19,787 nucleotides of DNA, taken from NCBI GenBank assembly GCA_023430775.1, contig JAEYYY010000333.1, positions 1-19,787 of the forward strand. Reading direction: 5' to 3'. The notes beneath the pieces are model-generated. The model was not told the DNA's origin. It searched no databases and was given only the letters and a program-made list of their open reading frames with translations. Positions 1 through 8,380 of this stretch are shown here, piece by piece. Numbering within the stretch: the stretch's first letter is position 1; each line of letters starts with the position of its first letter. The translations under genes were made by a program, and so were the position numbers. Source of the DNA: Pseudomonadota bacterium. Lineage in GTDB: Bacteria > Myxococcota_A > Polyangia > Haliangiales > Haliangiaceae.

Positions 1-8
1 CCCACAGC

Positions 9-793
9 TCAGCCCGCGCCGTCGGACTCGTGCTCGCGATCGCGGTGGAGCAACGCCGCCTTCGCGTAGTCCTTGTTGGTCAGCGCCATGACGTCGCGCG
101 GGATCTCCTTCGGACAGGCGGCCTCGCACTCGTAGTGGTTCGAGCAGTTGCCGAAGCCCGCGGCATCCATCGCGGTGATCATCGCTTGCGTGCGATGCGC
201 TCGCTCGGGCTGGCCCTGCGGCAGGTTGTGCAGGTGCGCGAGCTTGGCGGCGACGAACAGCATCGCCGAGCCGTTGGGACATGCCGCCACGCAGGCGCCG
301 CAACCGATGCAGGCGGCGGCATCCATCGCGCGATCGGCGGACTCCTTCGGCACCGCGACGTCGTTGGCGTCGGGAGCCGAGCCGGTGTTCGCGGTGATGA
401 AGCCGCCGGCGGCGATCACGCGATCGAACGCGCTGCGATCGACGACGAGATCCTTGATCACGGGGAACGCCGCCGCGCGCCACGGCTCGATCCAGATCTC
501 GTCGTTGTTCTTGAAGAACCGCATGTGTAGTTGGCACGTCGTGGTGGCGCGCTGACCGCCGTGCGGGCGGCCGTTGATCATCAGCGAGCACATGCCGCAG
601 ATGCCCTCGCGGCAGTCGTGATCGAACGCGATCGGCTCCTCACCCTTGTTGATCAATTGCTCGTTGAGGATGTCGAGCATCTCGAGGAACGAGGCGTGCG
701 TGGAGACGTCCTTGACCTGATAGGTGACGAGCTTGCCCGGCGACGATGCGTTCGGTTGCCGCCAGATGTGCAGCGTGAGGTTGATCGACTCGC

Positions 794-797
<4 letters not shown>
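9..797 (-). CDS. sdhB: Succinate dehydrogenase / fumarate reductase iron-sulfur subunit
   Basis: Iron-sulfur subunit that carries electrons from the SdhA flavin to quinone at the membrane. The 262-aa product shows all three cluster motifs: a [2Fe-2S] set at C62, C67, C70 and C88 (DCREGICGMC then TTCQ), a [4Fe-4S] set at C163, C166 and C169 (CIGCGAC), and the [3Fe-4S] region with C173, C218, C224 and C228 (GNCSNHYEC, ACPKE). I chose the GTG at 797 because it overlaps the sdhA stop as GTGA and has GGAG six bases upstream. A longer open frame to 884 only reads sdhA in another frame. It is the last gene of the sdhCAB operon and ends eight bases from the window edge. The sequence looks like the Bacillus/Bacteroides-type enzyme rather than the E. 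coli type. The family call is very secure. Confidence 0.96.
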
Positions 798-2712
<1,915 letters not shown>

Positions 2713-2716
<4 letters not shown>

Positions 2717-3390
2717 CGGATCGCTCCGAGCAACACCGCCGTCGGCGGCACCATGTAACCGACAAACAGGAACGCCGCGATCGGCAAGCCGAGCTTGTCG
2801 TACGGGTACTTCGGGTGACGCAACCCGAGCGACTGCAGCCAGCTCGCCGCGCCGTGACCGAGGTGCAGCGCGAGCAGGATCATGCCGCCGAGATAGATGG
2901 CGTAGACCCAGACCTGCTGGAAACCGGCGACGAACATGCCGTAGGCGTCGAACCGCTCCTTGTCCAGCGGATCCGCGAGATGGAACGTCCCCGGCTGCAC
3001 GGTGCCGACCGTGAAGTGGAGAATGTGAAACGCGAGGAACGCGAACAGGGCGAGGCCGGTGAAGGCCATCGCGCGCCCCGCGACGCTCGACGTCACCGGC
3101 TTGTACATCGCGTACGCCACCGGCCGCGCCGCGCGATTCTTCGCGACGAGGGCGATGGCGACGAGGATATGAACGATCAACAGTCCGAGCAGACCGGCGC
3201 GGACGGGCCACTTCACTTCCCACAGTGACTGCAGGAAGTGCGCGTAGCGGTTGTAGACATCGCGCCCGCCAAACATCTGCAGGTGCCCGACCATGTGGAC
3301 GATGGCGAACAGCAGCAGCAACAGCCCGGTCACCGCCATCACGTGTTTGGCGCCGATGGACGATCGAACGTAACGACCGAACCAGTTCAT
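2713..3390 (-). CDS. sdhC: Succinate dehydrogenase cytochrome b558 membrane anchor subunit
   Basis: Membrane anchor that binds haem b and quinone and docks SdhAB at the inner membrane. The 225-aa product has five hydrophobic helices and histidines in the expected places: H32/H36 in helix I, H74 in helix II, H122/H125 and H176/H179 in the later helices. This fits the single-subunit, five-helix, dihaem anchor of Bacillus subtilis Sdh and Wolinella Frd, and no SdhD is present. I prefer the ATG at 3390 (MNWFGRY). A GTG at 3429 would add 13 unconvincing residues, and neither start has a clear ribosome site. It is the first gene of sdhCAB, 53 bases after the stop of the LamG lipoprotein gene on the same strand. 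A promoter must lie in that gap or in the preceding gene. Confidence 0.93.
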
Positions 3391-3443
3391 GACTTTGGTT
3401 GGATGCAACCACGAACTGGATCGCACCACAACGTGTCAGACCG

Positions 3444-4184
3444 TCAGGGTTCGACGCATTCGAACAACCCGGTCACTTCGGCAGGTGTGATCGCCCGATC
3501 GTACGAAACCACCTCGTCGACACGCCCGGCGAAGTTGTTGTTGCCGTTGATGCGGCAGGAGTTGTTGCCGAGGCCGATGAACGGGATCTCGGTGTGCGGC
3601 ACCGCGAAGCCGGTGTCGCGCGCGATCTCCTTGCCGTCGAGGTAGAGGAGCTCCTCGTTGGGTGAGATACTGCGCGTCAGCACGAGGTGGTGCCAGGCGT
3701 CGTCGTTGATCGTCTCGGTCGAGATCATGGTCAGCACCGACGAGTTGACGTGACCGCCGTCGATCAGCGCGATGCCGAAGTCGCCGGTGGCAGGCGCACC
3801 ACAGACCTCGGCGTCGAGCAGGCTCTTGCCTTCGAACCACAGGTCTCCGGCGACGCCGGTGCCGACATCCGTGGTGCGAACCCAGAATGCGAACGAGTAG
3901 TCGTTGACCGCGAGCGCTGCCGGCAGGTCGACGCGATCGTCGATGCCGTCGAGCACGATCCCCTGACCGTCGTGGCCGGTATCGAACGTCGGGTTGCCGT
4001 TCTGCACCGCACTCCGCGCCGCGGTCACGACATCGTCCGTGTTGCCCTCGAACGGGAACCACGCCGTCAGGTCCGGGATGCGCGTGGCGCACGCGCGCAG
4101 GTCGGCATCCGCGATCGAGGCGTCGACGGTCGCATCGAACCCGAGCCGGCCGCAACCGCACAGGACGATCGCGAACAGCCGCAC
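3444..4184 (-). CDS. LamG (concanavalin A-like) domain lipoprotein
   Basis: The 246-aa predicted lipoprotein has a very short signal (MRLFAIVLCGC) whose lipid-accepting cysteine is probably C11. The mature end reads CGRLGFDA, followed by an Asp/Ala-rich linker. From about residue 40 to the end it resembles a LamG/laminin-G-like jelly-roll: AWFPFEGN at the start, GIVLDGIDDRVDLP, YSFAFWVRT, WHHLVLTRS, LYLDGKEI and a final RVDEVVSYDRAITPAEV. Such domains bind carbohydrate or protein ligands at the cell surface; the ligand here is unknown. The start is GTG at 4184, as no other in-frame start gives a signal peptide. It is divergent from the M15 peptidase gene and lies just upstream of sdhC, with no obvious functional link to Sdh. 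Confidence 0.85.
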   Translation of the reverse strand: MRLFAIVLCGCGRLGFDATVDASIADADLRACATRIPDLTAWFPFEGNTDDVVTAARSAVQNGNPTFDTGHDGQGIVLDGIDDRVDLPAALAVNDYSFAFWVRTTDVGTGVAGDLWFEGKSLLDAEVCGAPATGDFGIALIDGGHVNSSVLTMISTETINDDAWHHLVLTRSISPNEELLYLDGKEIARDTGFAVPHTEIPFIGLGNNSCRINGNNNFAGRVDEVVSYDRAITPAEVTGLFECVEP

Positions 4185-4339
4185 GGCCTGGATCCTACCG
4201 GCTTGCCGGCTGACCGGCGTCGCTTCAACGGCGACACCTCGTCTGCGTGGGACTCGATCCCCATGTGCCGTGGGGGAGTTTCCCCTGTCGAATTGACGCG
4301 ACGCATGGGGAGTCGCGCAGCGACGGTCCTCGTTCGCGC

Positions 4340-4362
4340 ATGCACGCTTCGTCGACGTGCAT
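4340..4362. promoter_or_regulatory. Inverted repeat in the divergent spacer upstream of the M15 peptidase gene
   Basis: ATGCACG at 4340-4346 is repeated in inverted form as CGTGCAT at 4356-4362 with a nine-base spacer, 72 bases before the peptidase start. Two smaller dyads lie nearby: GGGGA/TCCCC at 4273-4285 and GTCGC/GCGAC at 4312-4324. The spacer 4185-4434 must hold promoters for both divergent genes, but I cannot point to a convincing -35/-10 pair. The dyad could be an operator or chance. Confidence 0.3.
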
Positions 4363-4434
4363 CGCGTTGCACAAGCCGCGCAGAAAGATCAGAACGCGAG
4401 TTCGGCGCAACCCTTGCCTCAGTCGCGCTCCGCA

Positions 4435-5721
4435 ATGAAGAGCTCGACTTTCACCGCGCGTCGTCACGTACTTCCGTCGGCTGTTGCGGCTGTGTGTTTG
4501 CACACGGTCGTTGCAGCGCAACTAGTCGGATGCTCGGTGGAAGTAGAGACGAGTACGGTGGAGTCGGAGGTGTCGGTGTCGACCTACACGTCCTCGGGAT
4601 GCTCGACGTCGGTGGTGCTCGGCCTGTCGAAGCAGATCGCGGAAGAGGTCGGCTGCATGAGCCCGGGGGCACTCGTGCCGTTCGAGCCGGGCGGCAATCT
4701 GATCTTCTCGAGCAACGCGGTGCTGCCGTACATGCACGAGACAGCGAAGGCTGATCTGCTGAAGGTGTCAGCGACCCGGACCGTGCAGGTCAACAGCGGG
4801 TTCCGCACCGTCGCGCAGCAGTACTTGCTGTATCGCTGGTACCAGCTCGGTCGCTGCGGCATCTCGGCGGCGGCGACGCCGGGACGCTCGAACCATCAGA
4901 GCGGTCGCGCGCTCGACCTCGCGAACTACTCGTCGCTGATCTCGGCGATGAGCGCGAAGGGCTGGTCGCACAACGTGCCCGGCGATCCGGTTCACTTCGA
5001 GCACCTGAGCTCGCCGGATATTCGTGGCAAGGACGTCAAGGCGTTCCAGCGGCTGTGGAACCGCAACAACCCGAACGATCAGATCTCGGAGGACGGGCTG
5101 TACGGGCCGCAGACCGAGGCGCGCCTCAAGCAGGCACCGGCCACCGGCTTCGCGGTCGGGGCGCAGTGCGGTTCGGCGCAGGCCGACGTCGTCAAGGACA
5201 AGTGGAACGTCGTCAAGATCGATGGCCCCGACAAGCTCGCGCCCGGTGCGCGTGCGCGTTACGCGGTCACGATCACGAACCTCAGCTCGGCCGACTGGTC
5301 GGGCGCGACGGCGCTGCGCGTGGCCGATGGCATCGACAGCGAGCTCTACGACTCGCAGATGTGGACCTCGCCGACGGAGATCGGCACGCTCGATAGCACG
5401 GGCGCAGGTCCGGTCAGCTCCGGCGCGCAGACGGTGATCGAGATCCCGGTGCAAGCGCCGCTGTCGGTGTCCGAGGAGACCGCGTTCGATCTCGAGATCG
5501 AGCTCACCGACGGCTCGACGCAGGCTGCGAAGATCTACCTCGCGCTCAGCGTGACGCCGAACGGCGACGAGGATACCTCGGGTGATTCGTCCGACGAGCA
5601 CGACGACGGCGAGGACGCGCCCGAGATGGGCGAGGTCACCGGTGGCTGCAACACCGGCGGCTCGGTCGGCTGGCTCGCGCTGGTGGTGCCGGCGCTGCTG
5701 ATGTTCCGCCGGCGTCGCTAG
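4435..5721 (+). CDS. VanY/M15-like peptidase lipoprotein with MYXO-CTERM tail
   Basis: The 428-aa envelope protein is probably a zinc peptidase that cuts peptidoglycan peptides. In order: a signal peptide with lipobox LVGC (C33); a linker; and a D-Ala-D-Ala carboxypeptidase/M15-like domain, about 60-192. The domain has VNSGFRT, SNHQSGRALDL (putative ligands H154 and D161) and DPVHFEH (D185, H187). Next come a peptidoglycan-binding-like segment, about 197-240 (VKAFQRLWN, DGLYGPQTEARL), and a beta-rich Ig-like segment, about 255-375. An acidic Asp/Glu/Ser linker follows, then GGC, a hydrophobic helix and RRRR. In VanY the catalytic acid is the Glu of E-P-W-H; here Asp occupies that place, as in phage-type L-alanyl-D-glutamate peptidases, so the bond cut is uncertain. 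The start at 4435 gives a proper signal peptide. An upstream GTG at 4357 does not. Confidence 0.85.
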   Translation: MKSSTFTARRHVLPSAVAAVCLHTVVAAQLVGCSVEVETSTVESEVSVSTYTSSGCSTSVVLGLSKQIAEEVGCMSPGALVPFEPGGNLIFSSNAVLPYMHETAKADLLKVSATRTVQVNSGFRTVAQQYLLYRWYQLGRCGISAAATPGRSNHQSGRALDLANYSSLISAMSAKGWSHNVPGDPVHFEHLSSPDIRGKDVKAFQRLWNRNNPNDQISEDGLYGPQTEARLKQAPATGFAVGAQCGSAQADVVKDKWNVVKIDGPDKLAPGARARYAVTITNLSSADWSGATALRVADGIDSELYDSQMWTSPTEIGTLDSTGAGPVSSGAQTVIEIPVQAPLSVSEETAFDLEIELTDGSTQAAKIYLALSVTPNGDEDTSGDSSDEHDDGEDAPEMGEVTGGCNTGGSVGWLALVVPALLMFRRRR

Positions 5722-5730
5722 ATCGCCCTC

Positions 5731-5756
5731 GCGCACCGCTGCTATCGCGCGTGCGC
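5731..5756 (+). terminator. Weak hairpin after the M15 peptidase gene
   Basis: GCGCAC (5731-5736) and GTGCGC (5751-5756) could pair around a 14-base loop in the 49-base gap between the peptidase stop and aat. There is no T-run. It may be a weak terminator, part of the aat leader, or chance. Confidence 0.2.
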
Positions 5757-5770
5757 TAGGATTCGATCCC

Positions 5771-6502
5771 ATGCCGGTCTTCCGGCTCGATGACCGCCTC
5801 GTGTTTCCGCCCGTCCACCTCGCCGAGGATGGACTGCTCGCGCTCGGCGGCGATCTGCGTCCCGAGCGCCTGCTGCTCGGTTACACGCAGGGCATCTTCC
5901 CCTGGTACGCCGAGAACCTGCCGATCCTGTGGCACTCGCCGGATCCGCGGATGGTGATGACCGCGCGCGATCTGATCGTCCAGAAGAGCCTCAAGAAGAC
6001 GATCCGCCGGGCACCGTACGAGCTGCGGATGGATACGGCGTTCCCCAAGGTGCTCGAGGGTTGCGCGAGCGTGCCGCGCCCGGGTCAGACCGGCACCTGG
6101 CTGATCCCCGAGATGGTCGATGCCTATACCAAGCTGCACGAGCTCGGCTTCGCCCACTCGATCGAGTCGTGGCAAGACGGCAAGCTGGTCGGTGGGCTGT
6201 ACGGCGTCTCGCTCGGCGCCGCGTTCTTCGGCGAATCGATGTTCGCGCGCGCGCCCGATGCATCGAAGGTGGCGTTCGTCGCATGCGTGCGGCAGCTCGA
6301 CTCGTGGGGCATCAACCTGATCGATTGCCAGGTCCACACCGATCACCTCGAGCGGTTCGGCGCCTACGAGGTGTCGCGCCTGCACTACCTCGAGATGCTG
6401 CGCGTCGCGCTCGATCAGCCGACGCGGCGCGGGAAGTGGGCGTTCGATCTCGACTTCGACGTGTTCTCCGCCAGTGGGGGCGGCGTCATCGCACCTGGCT
6501 GA
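5771..6502 (+). CDS. aat: Leucyl/phenylalanyl-tRNA-protein transferase
   Basis: Cytoplasmic aminoacyl-transferase that adds Leu or Phe from charged tRNA to proteins with N-terminal Arg or Lys, marking them for ClpS/ClpAP (N-degron pathway). The 243-aa length is close to the 234 aa of E. coli Aat. Characteristic family segments are present: GYTQGIFPWY (38-46), WHSPDPR (54-60), a central GLYGVSLGAAFFGESMF and the C-terminal LIDCQVHTDHLERFGA. The start is ATG at 5771, fifty bases after the preceding stop. The last 17 bases overlap the convergent DUF3060 gene, so the two transcripts share complementary 3' ends. The N-terminal segment RLVFPP followed by GLLALGGDL is also typical. The identification is firm. 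Confidence 0.97.
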   Translation: MPVFRLDDRLVFPPVHLAEDGLLALGGDLRPERLLLGYTQGIFPWYAENLPILWHSPDPRMVMTARDLIVQKSLKKTIRRAPYELRMDTAFPKVLEGCASVPRPGQTGTWLIPEMVDAYTKLHELGFAHSIESWQDGKLVGGLYGVSLGAAFFGESMFARAPDASKVAFVACVRQLDSWGINLIDCQVHTDHLERFGAYEVSRLHYLEMLRVALDQPTRRGKWAFDLDFDVFSASGGGVIAPG

Positions 6503-6866
6503 CCTTGTTGTCCTTGCCCGGGTTCGCGATCTTGGGCGTGCCCTTGCCGGACTTCTTCCAGGTGATCGTGTTGTGGTTGCCGGCGAGCGTGATGTCGTCG
6601 GTGGAGTCGGCGGTGACGGTGTTGTGATTGCCGCCGATGAAGAACGCGGTCGCGGAGCCGGTGACCTTCTCGCGGTTGCCGGTGACGTTGACCCGCGTGC
6701 AGGTGCCGACCAGCGTGACGGTGAGGTTGTTGCCGACCAGCGTCACCTCGCTGTCCTTCTTGCAGTCGACGGAGACCGTGGCGTTGTTGTCGACGATCTG
6801 ACGCTCGGCGAATGCGGGCGCTGACATCATCAAGACTGCGACGACTTCGACGACGGCGACCTTCAT
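6486..6866 (-). CDS. Secreted DUF3060-like protein
   Basis: The 126-aa product has an N-terminal signal peptide with probable cleavage after AFA (about residue 20). The mature part is built of short repeating units of the form V-x-G-N-N-x-V-T (VGNNLTVTLVG, VNVTGN, IGGNHNTVTA, LAGNHNTITW). This matches the DUF3060 pattern and suggests a small beta-solenoid outside the cytoplasm. Its molecular role is unknown. The start is ATG at 6866, which overlaps the stop of the preceding 331-aa gene as ATGA, indicating translational coupling. It is the last gene of a three-gene minus-strand run, and its 3' end overlaps aat by 17 bases. I am fairly sure of the gene and moderately sure of the family name. 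Confidence 0.85.
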   Translation of the reverse strand: MKVAVVEVVAVLMMSAPAFAERQIVDNNATVSVDCKKDSEVTLVGNNLTVTLVGTCTRVNVTGNREKVTGSATAFFIGGNHNTVTADSTDDITLAGNHNTITWKKSGKGTPKIANPGKDNKVSQVR

Positions 6867-7858
6867 CCCGGCGTTGTAGCACGCGCGAGCTCGGCCACGA
6901 GTGAGGCGCTGATCACGGGAGCGAGCGCCTCGGCGAGGGCGAGGGCCAGGCGACCGAGGCCGTGTGGCGCGACGTGCTGCCACAGCGCGGCGTGCACCTC
7001 GATCACCTGGTCGCGAATCCGCGCGGCCCGCGCGCCGACATCGGCCCACGCGATGGAGCGCTGCGCGAGCCATGGCCCGACGTGCGAAGCGAGCGGGGCC
7101 GGCACCAGCTCCGCGATCAGCTGCGCGAGCGCACCGACGAGCGCGGGTGGAAACGCTTGGCCGACCACCTTCGCGTCGCACGCGGGGAGTGGAAACGTCT
7201 CGCGCAGCGTGCCATCGGGCGCGAGCTTCGCCACGATCGCGTAGCGCGCGTCGCCGAACCACACCTCGCATCTCGTCTCGACCAGCCGCGCCGGCGAGCC
7301 ACCGCGCTCGTAGGTGAGGCCGTCCAGCGTGACGCGTTCGATCGAGTCTCTCAGCTCGACGTGCCCGCCGGGGATCGCGAGGCGCTCGTGCGGCGACGGG
7401 AGAAAATCGATCGGGATCGGGTCGCGCGCGAGCGTCGCCATCCGCTCGACCAGGTTCGCGGTGAAGGCCTCCTCGGTGCCGTACACCGAGAACGATCGAG
7501 CGAGCGCCTTCCACAGTGCGGTCGTCGGATACGGCCCCGCGTAGCGCAGCGCCTTGACCTCGGCATCGTGCGCGAGCTGGGCGAGCACGTTGAGGATCGC
7601 ACCACCGGAGCCGGGTGGCAGCCGGCCGGGCTCGGCGATCGCGGGGATCTCCGTCGGCCGCGCCCAGTCGATCACCGAGGCGTGGGTCAGCTCGACGCCG
7701 TCGTCGGTGACGATCGGATGCGCGCGACCGAGCAACGGATGCGCCGCGGGCTCGCCGAGGACCACCGCGCCGGGCACGCGCAGCGAGCGCAGCTGGTCGG
7801 CGTTCCAGGTCAGCTCGGCCCAGACGAAGCCCGTGCGATCGACGACGCGGCTCAGCAC
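6863..7858 (-). CDS. Conserved-looking protein of unknown function, 331 aa
   Basis: I do not recognise a family. The product is 331 aa, soluble-looking and rich in Ala, Leu, Pro and Arg, with no signal peptide and no clear membrane helix. Visible features include an N-terminal segment with several Trp residues (FVWAELTW, VIDWARP), a stretch EVWFGDARYAIVAKL that reads like paired beta strands near the middle, and Ala/Leu-rich helices toward the C-terminus. The start is GTG at 7858, nine bases after the TAG of the upstream membrane-protein gene, with a weak AGAG ribosome site. Its stop overlaps the DUF3060 start, so the two are probably made together. Long reading frames on the opposite strand are composition shadows. 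The gene is likely real, judged from its position, overlaps and codon pattern. Confidence 0.75.
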   Translation of the reverse strand: MLSRVVDRTGFVWAELTWNADQLRSLRVPGAVVLGEPAAHPLLGRAHPIVTDDGVELTHASVIDWARPTEIPAIAEPGRLPPGSGGAILNVLAQLAHDAEVKALRYAGPYPTTALWKALARSFSVYGTEEAFTANLVERMATLARDPIPIDFLPSPHERLAIPGGHVELRDSIERVTLDGLTYERGGSPARLVETRCEVWFGDARYAIVAKLAPDGTLRETFPLPACDAKVVGQAFPPALVGALAQLIAELVPAPLASHVGPWLAQRSIAWADVGARAARIRDQVIEVHAALWQHVAPHGLGRLALALAEALAPVISASLVAELARATTPG

Positions 7859-7867
7859 CGCGGCACT

Positions 7868-8182
7868 CTAGCTCAGGGCGGTGCGATCCCAGCGCCGATG
7901 CCCGCCGGACTGTGGTGCGTCGGGAGGCCGCCGCCGCTGCAGGTTGTCGAGCTCGGTGTGGTGGCTGGCGAGGTGCGCGTAGAGCACCCAGTGACCGCCG
8001 ATGCCGACGATGCCGACCAGCAGCATCGCGAGGATGCCGAGGTTGGTGCTCGCGAGCATCAGCCCGACCGCGATCACGAACATCACACCGATCACCCAGT
8101 TGAACGTGCGCTGGTTGGCGCGCGTCTCCGCGATGTAGCGCTTCAACTCTTCTCGCCGGTCCATGCGATCAAAGATGCGCAT
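7868..8182 (-). CDS. Small two-helix membrane protein
   Basis: The 104-aa product has a charged N-terminal helix (DRMDRREELKRYIAETRANQR), two adjacent hydrophobic segments (about 29-44 and 48-65) with a short turn, and a charged C-terminal tail rich in Arg, His and Pro. This is the layout of a small inner-membrane protein with both ends on the same side, plausibly cytoplasmic because of the charge. No family is recognised. I use the ATG at 8182; an ATG at 8164 is also possible, and neither has a good ribosome site. It is the first gene of the run that continues with the 331-aa and DUF3060 genes, and it is divergent from pntA. Confidence 0.65.
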   Translation of the reverse strand: MRIFDRMDRREELKRYIAETRANQRTFNWVIGVMFVIAVGLMLASTNLGILAMLLVGIVGIGGHWVLYAHLASHHTELDNLQRRRPPDAPQSGGHRRWDRTALS

Positions 8183-8281
8183 CAGGTCGTCGACCGACGT
8201 GCTGCAAACGGTCGCACGCGGTTCCTCGTAGATCCGCCAGAAATTCGCGCGAGCGTCCACGGCGACTTGCGATGCCGCGCA

Positions 8282-8359
8282 ACCCCCATCGTGGGGTGCT
8301 GCAGATTGCCGCAGGGTCAGGCGAAAGCTACCCCGCGGCCCTTTCGCATCATTCGGGGT
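8282..8359 (+). promoter_or_regulatory. Interleaved inverted repeats in the pntA leader
   Basis: ACCCC/GGGGT (8282-8286 with 8293-8297) is a small hairpin. After it, GCGAAAG (8321-8327) is complementary to CTTTCGC (8341-8347), and ACCCCG (8330-8335) is complementary to CGGGGT (8354-8359). The last two pairs are interleaved, so in RNA they form either an H-type pseudoknot or two mutually exclusive stems, ending 21 bases before the pntA start. This could be a structured 5' leader controlling pntA, but I do not recognise a known riboswitch, and the transcription start is unknown. Confidence 0.35.
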
Positions 8360-8380
8360 TTTGGCAATGTCCGCGCGAAC

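Noticed and set aside
3397..3410. GGTTG-GATG-CAACC hairpin just before sdhC
   Set aside because: The stem has only five pairs and no supporting context as a terminator or thermosensor.
4273..4285. GGGGAGTTTCCCC, resembling a eukaryotic kappa-B site
   Set aside because: A coincidental short dyad in a bacterial spacer. No matching bacterial regulator is known to me, so it is only mentioned as one of several dyads there.
6962..8380. Long plus-strand frame opposite the 331-aa and membrane-protein genes, continuous with pntA
   Set aside because: Its translation is Arg/Asp/Glu-rich shadow sequence without domain features. The complementary minus-strand genes have normal start, stop and overlap signals, and PntA family sequence begins only at 8381.
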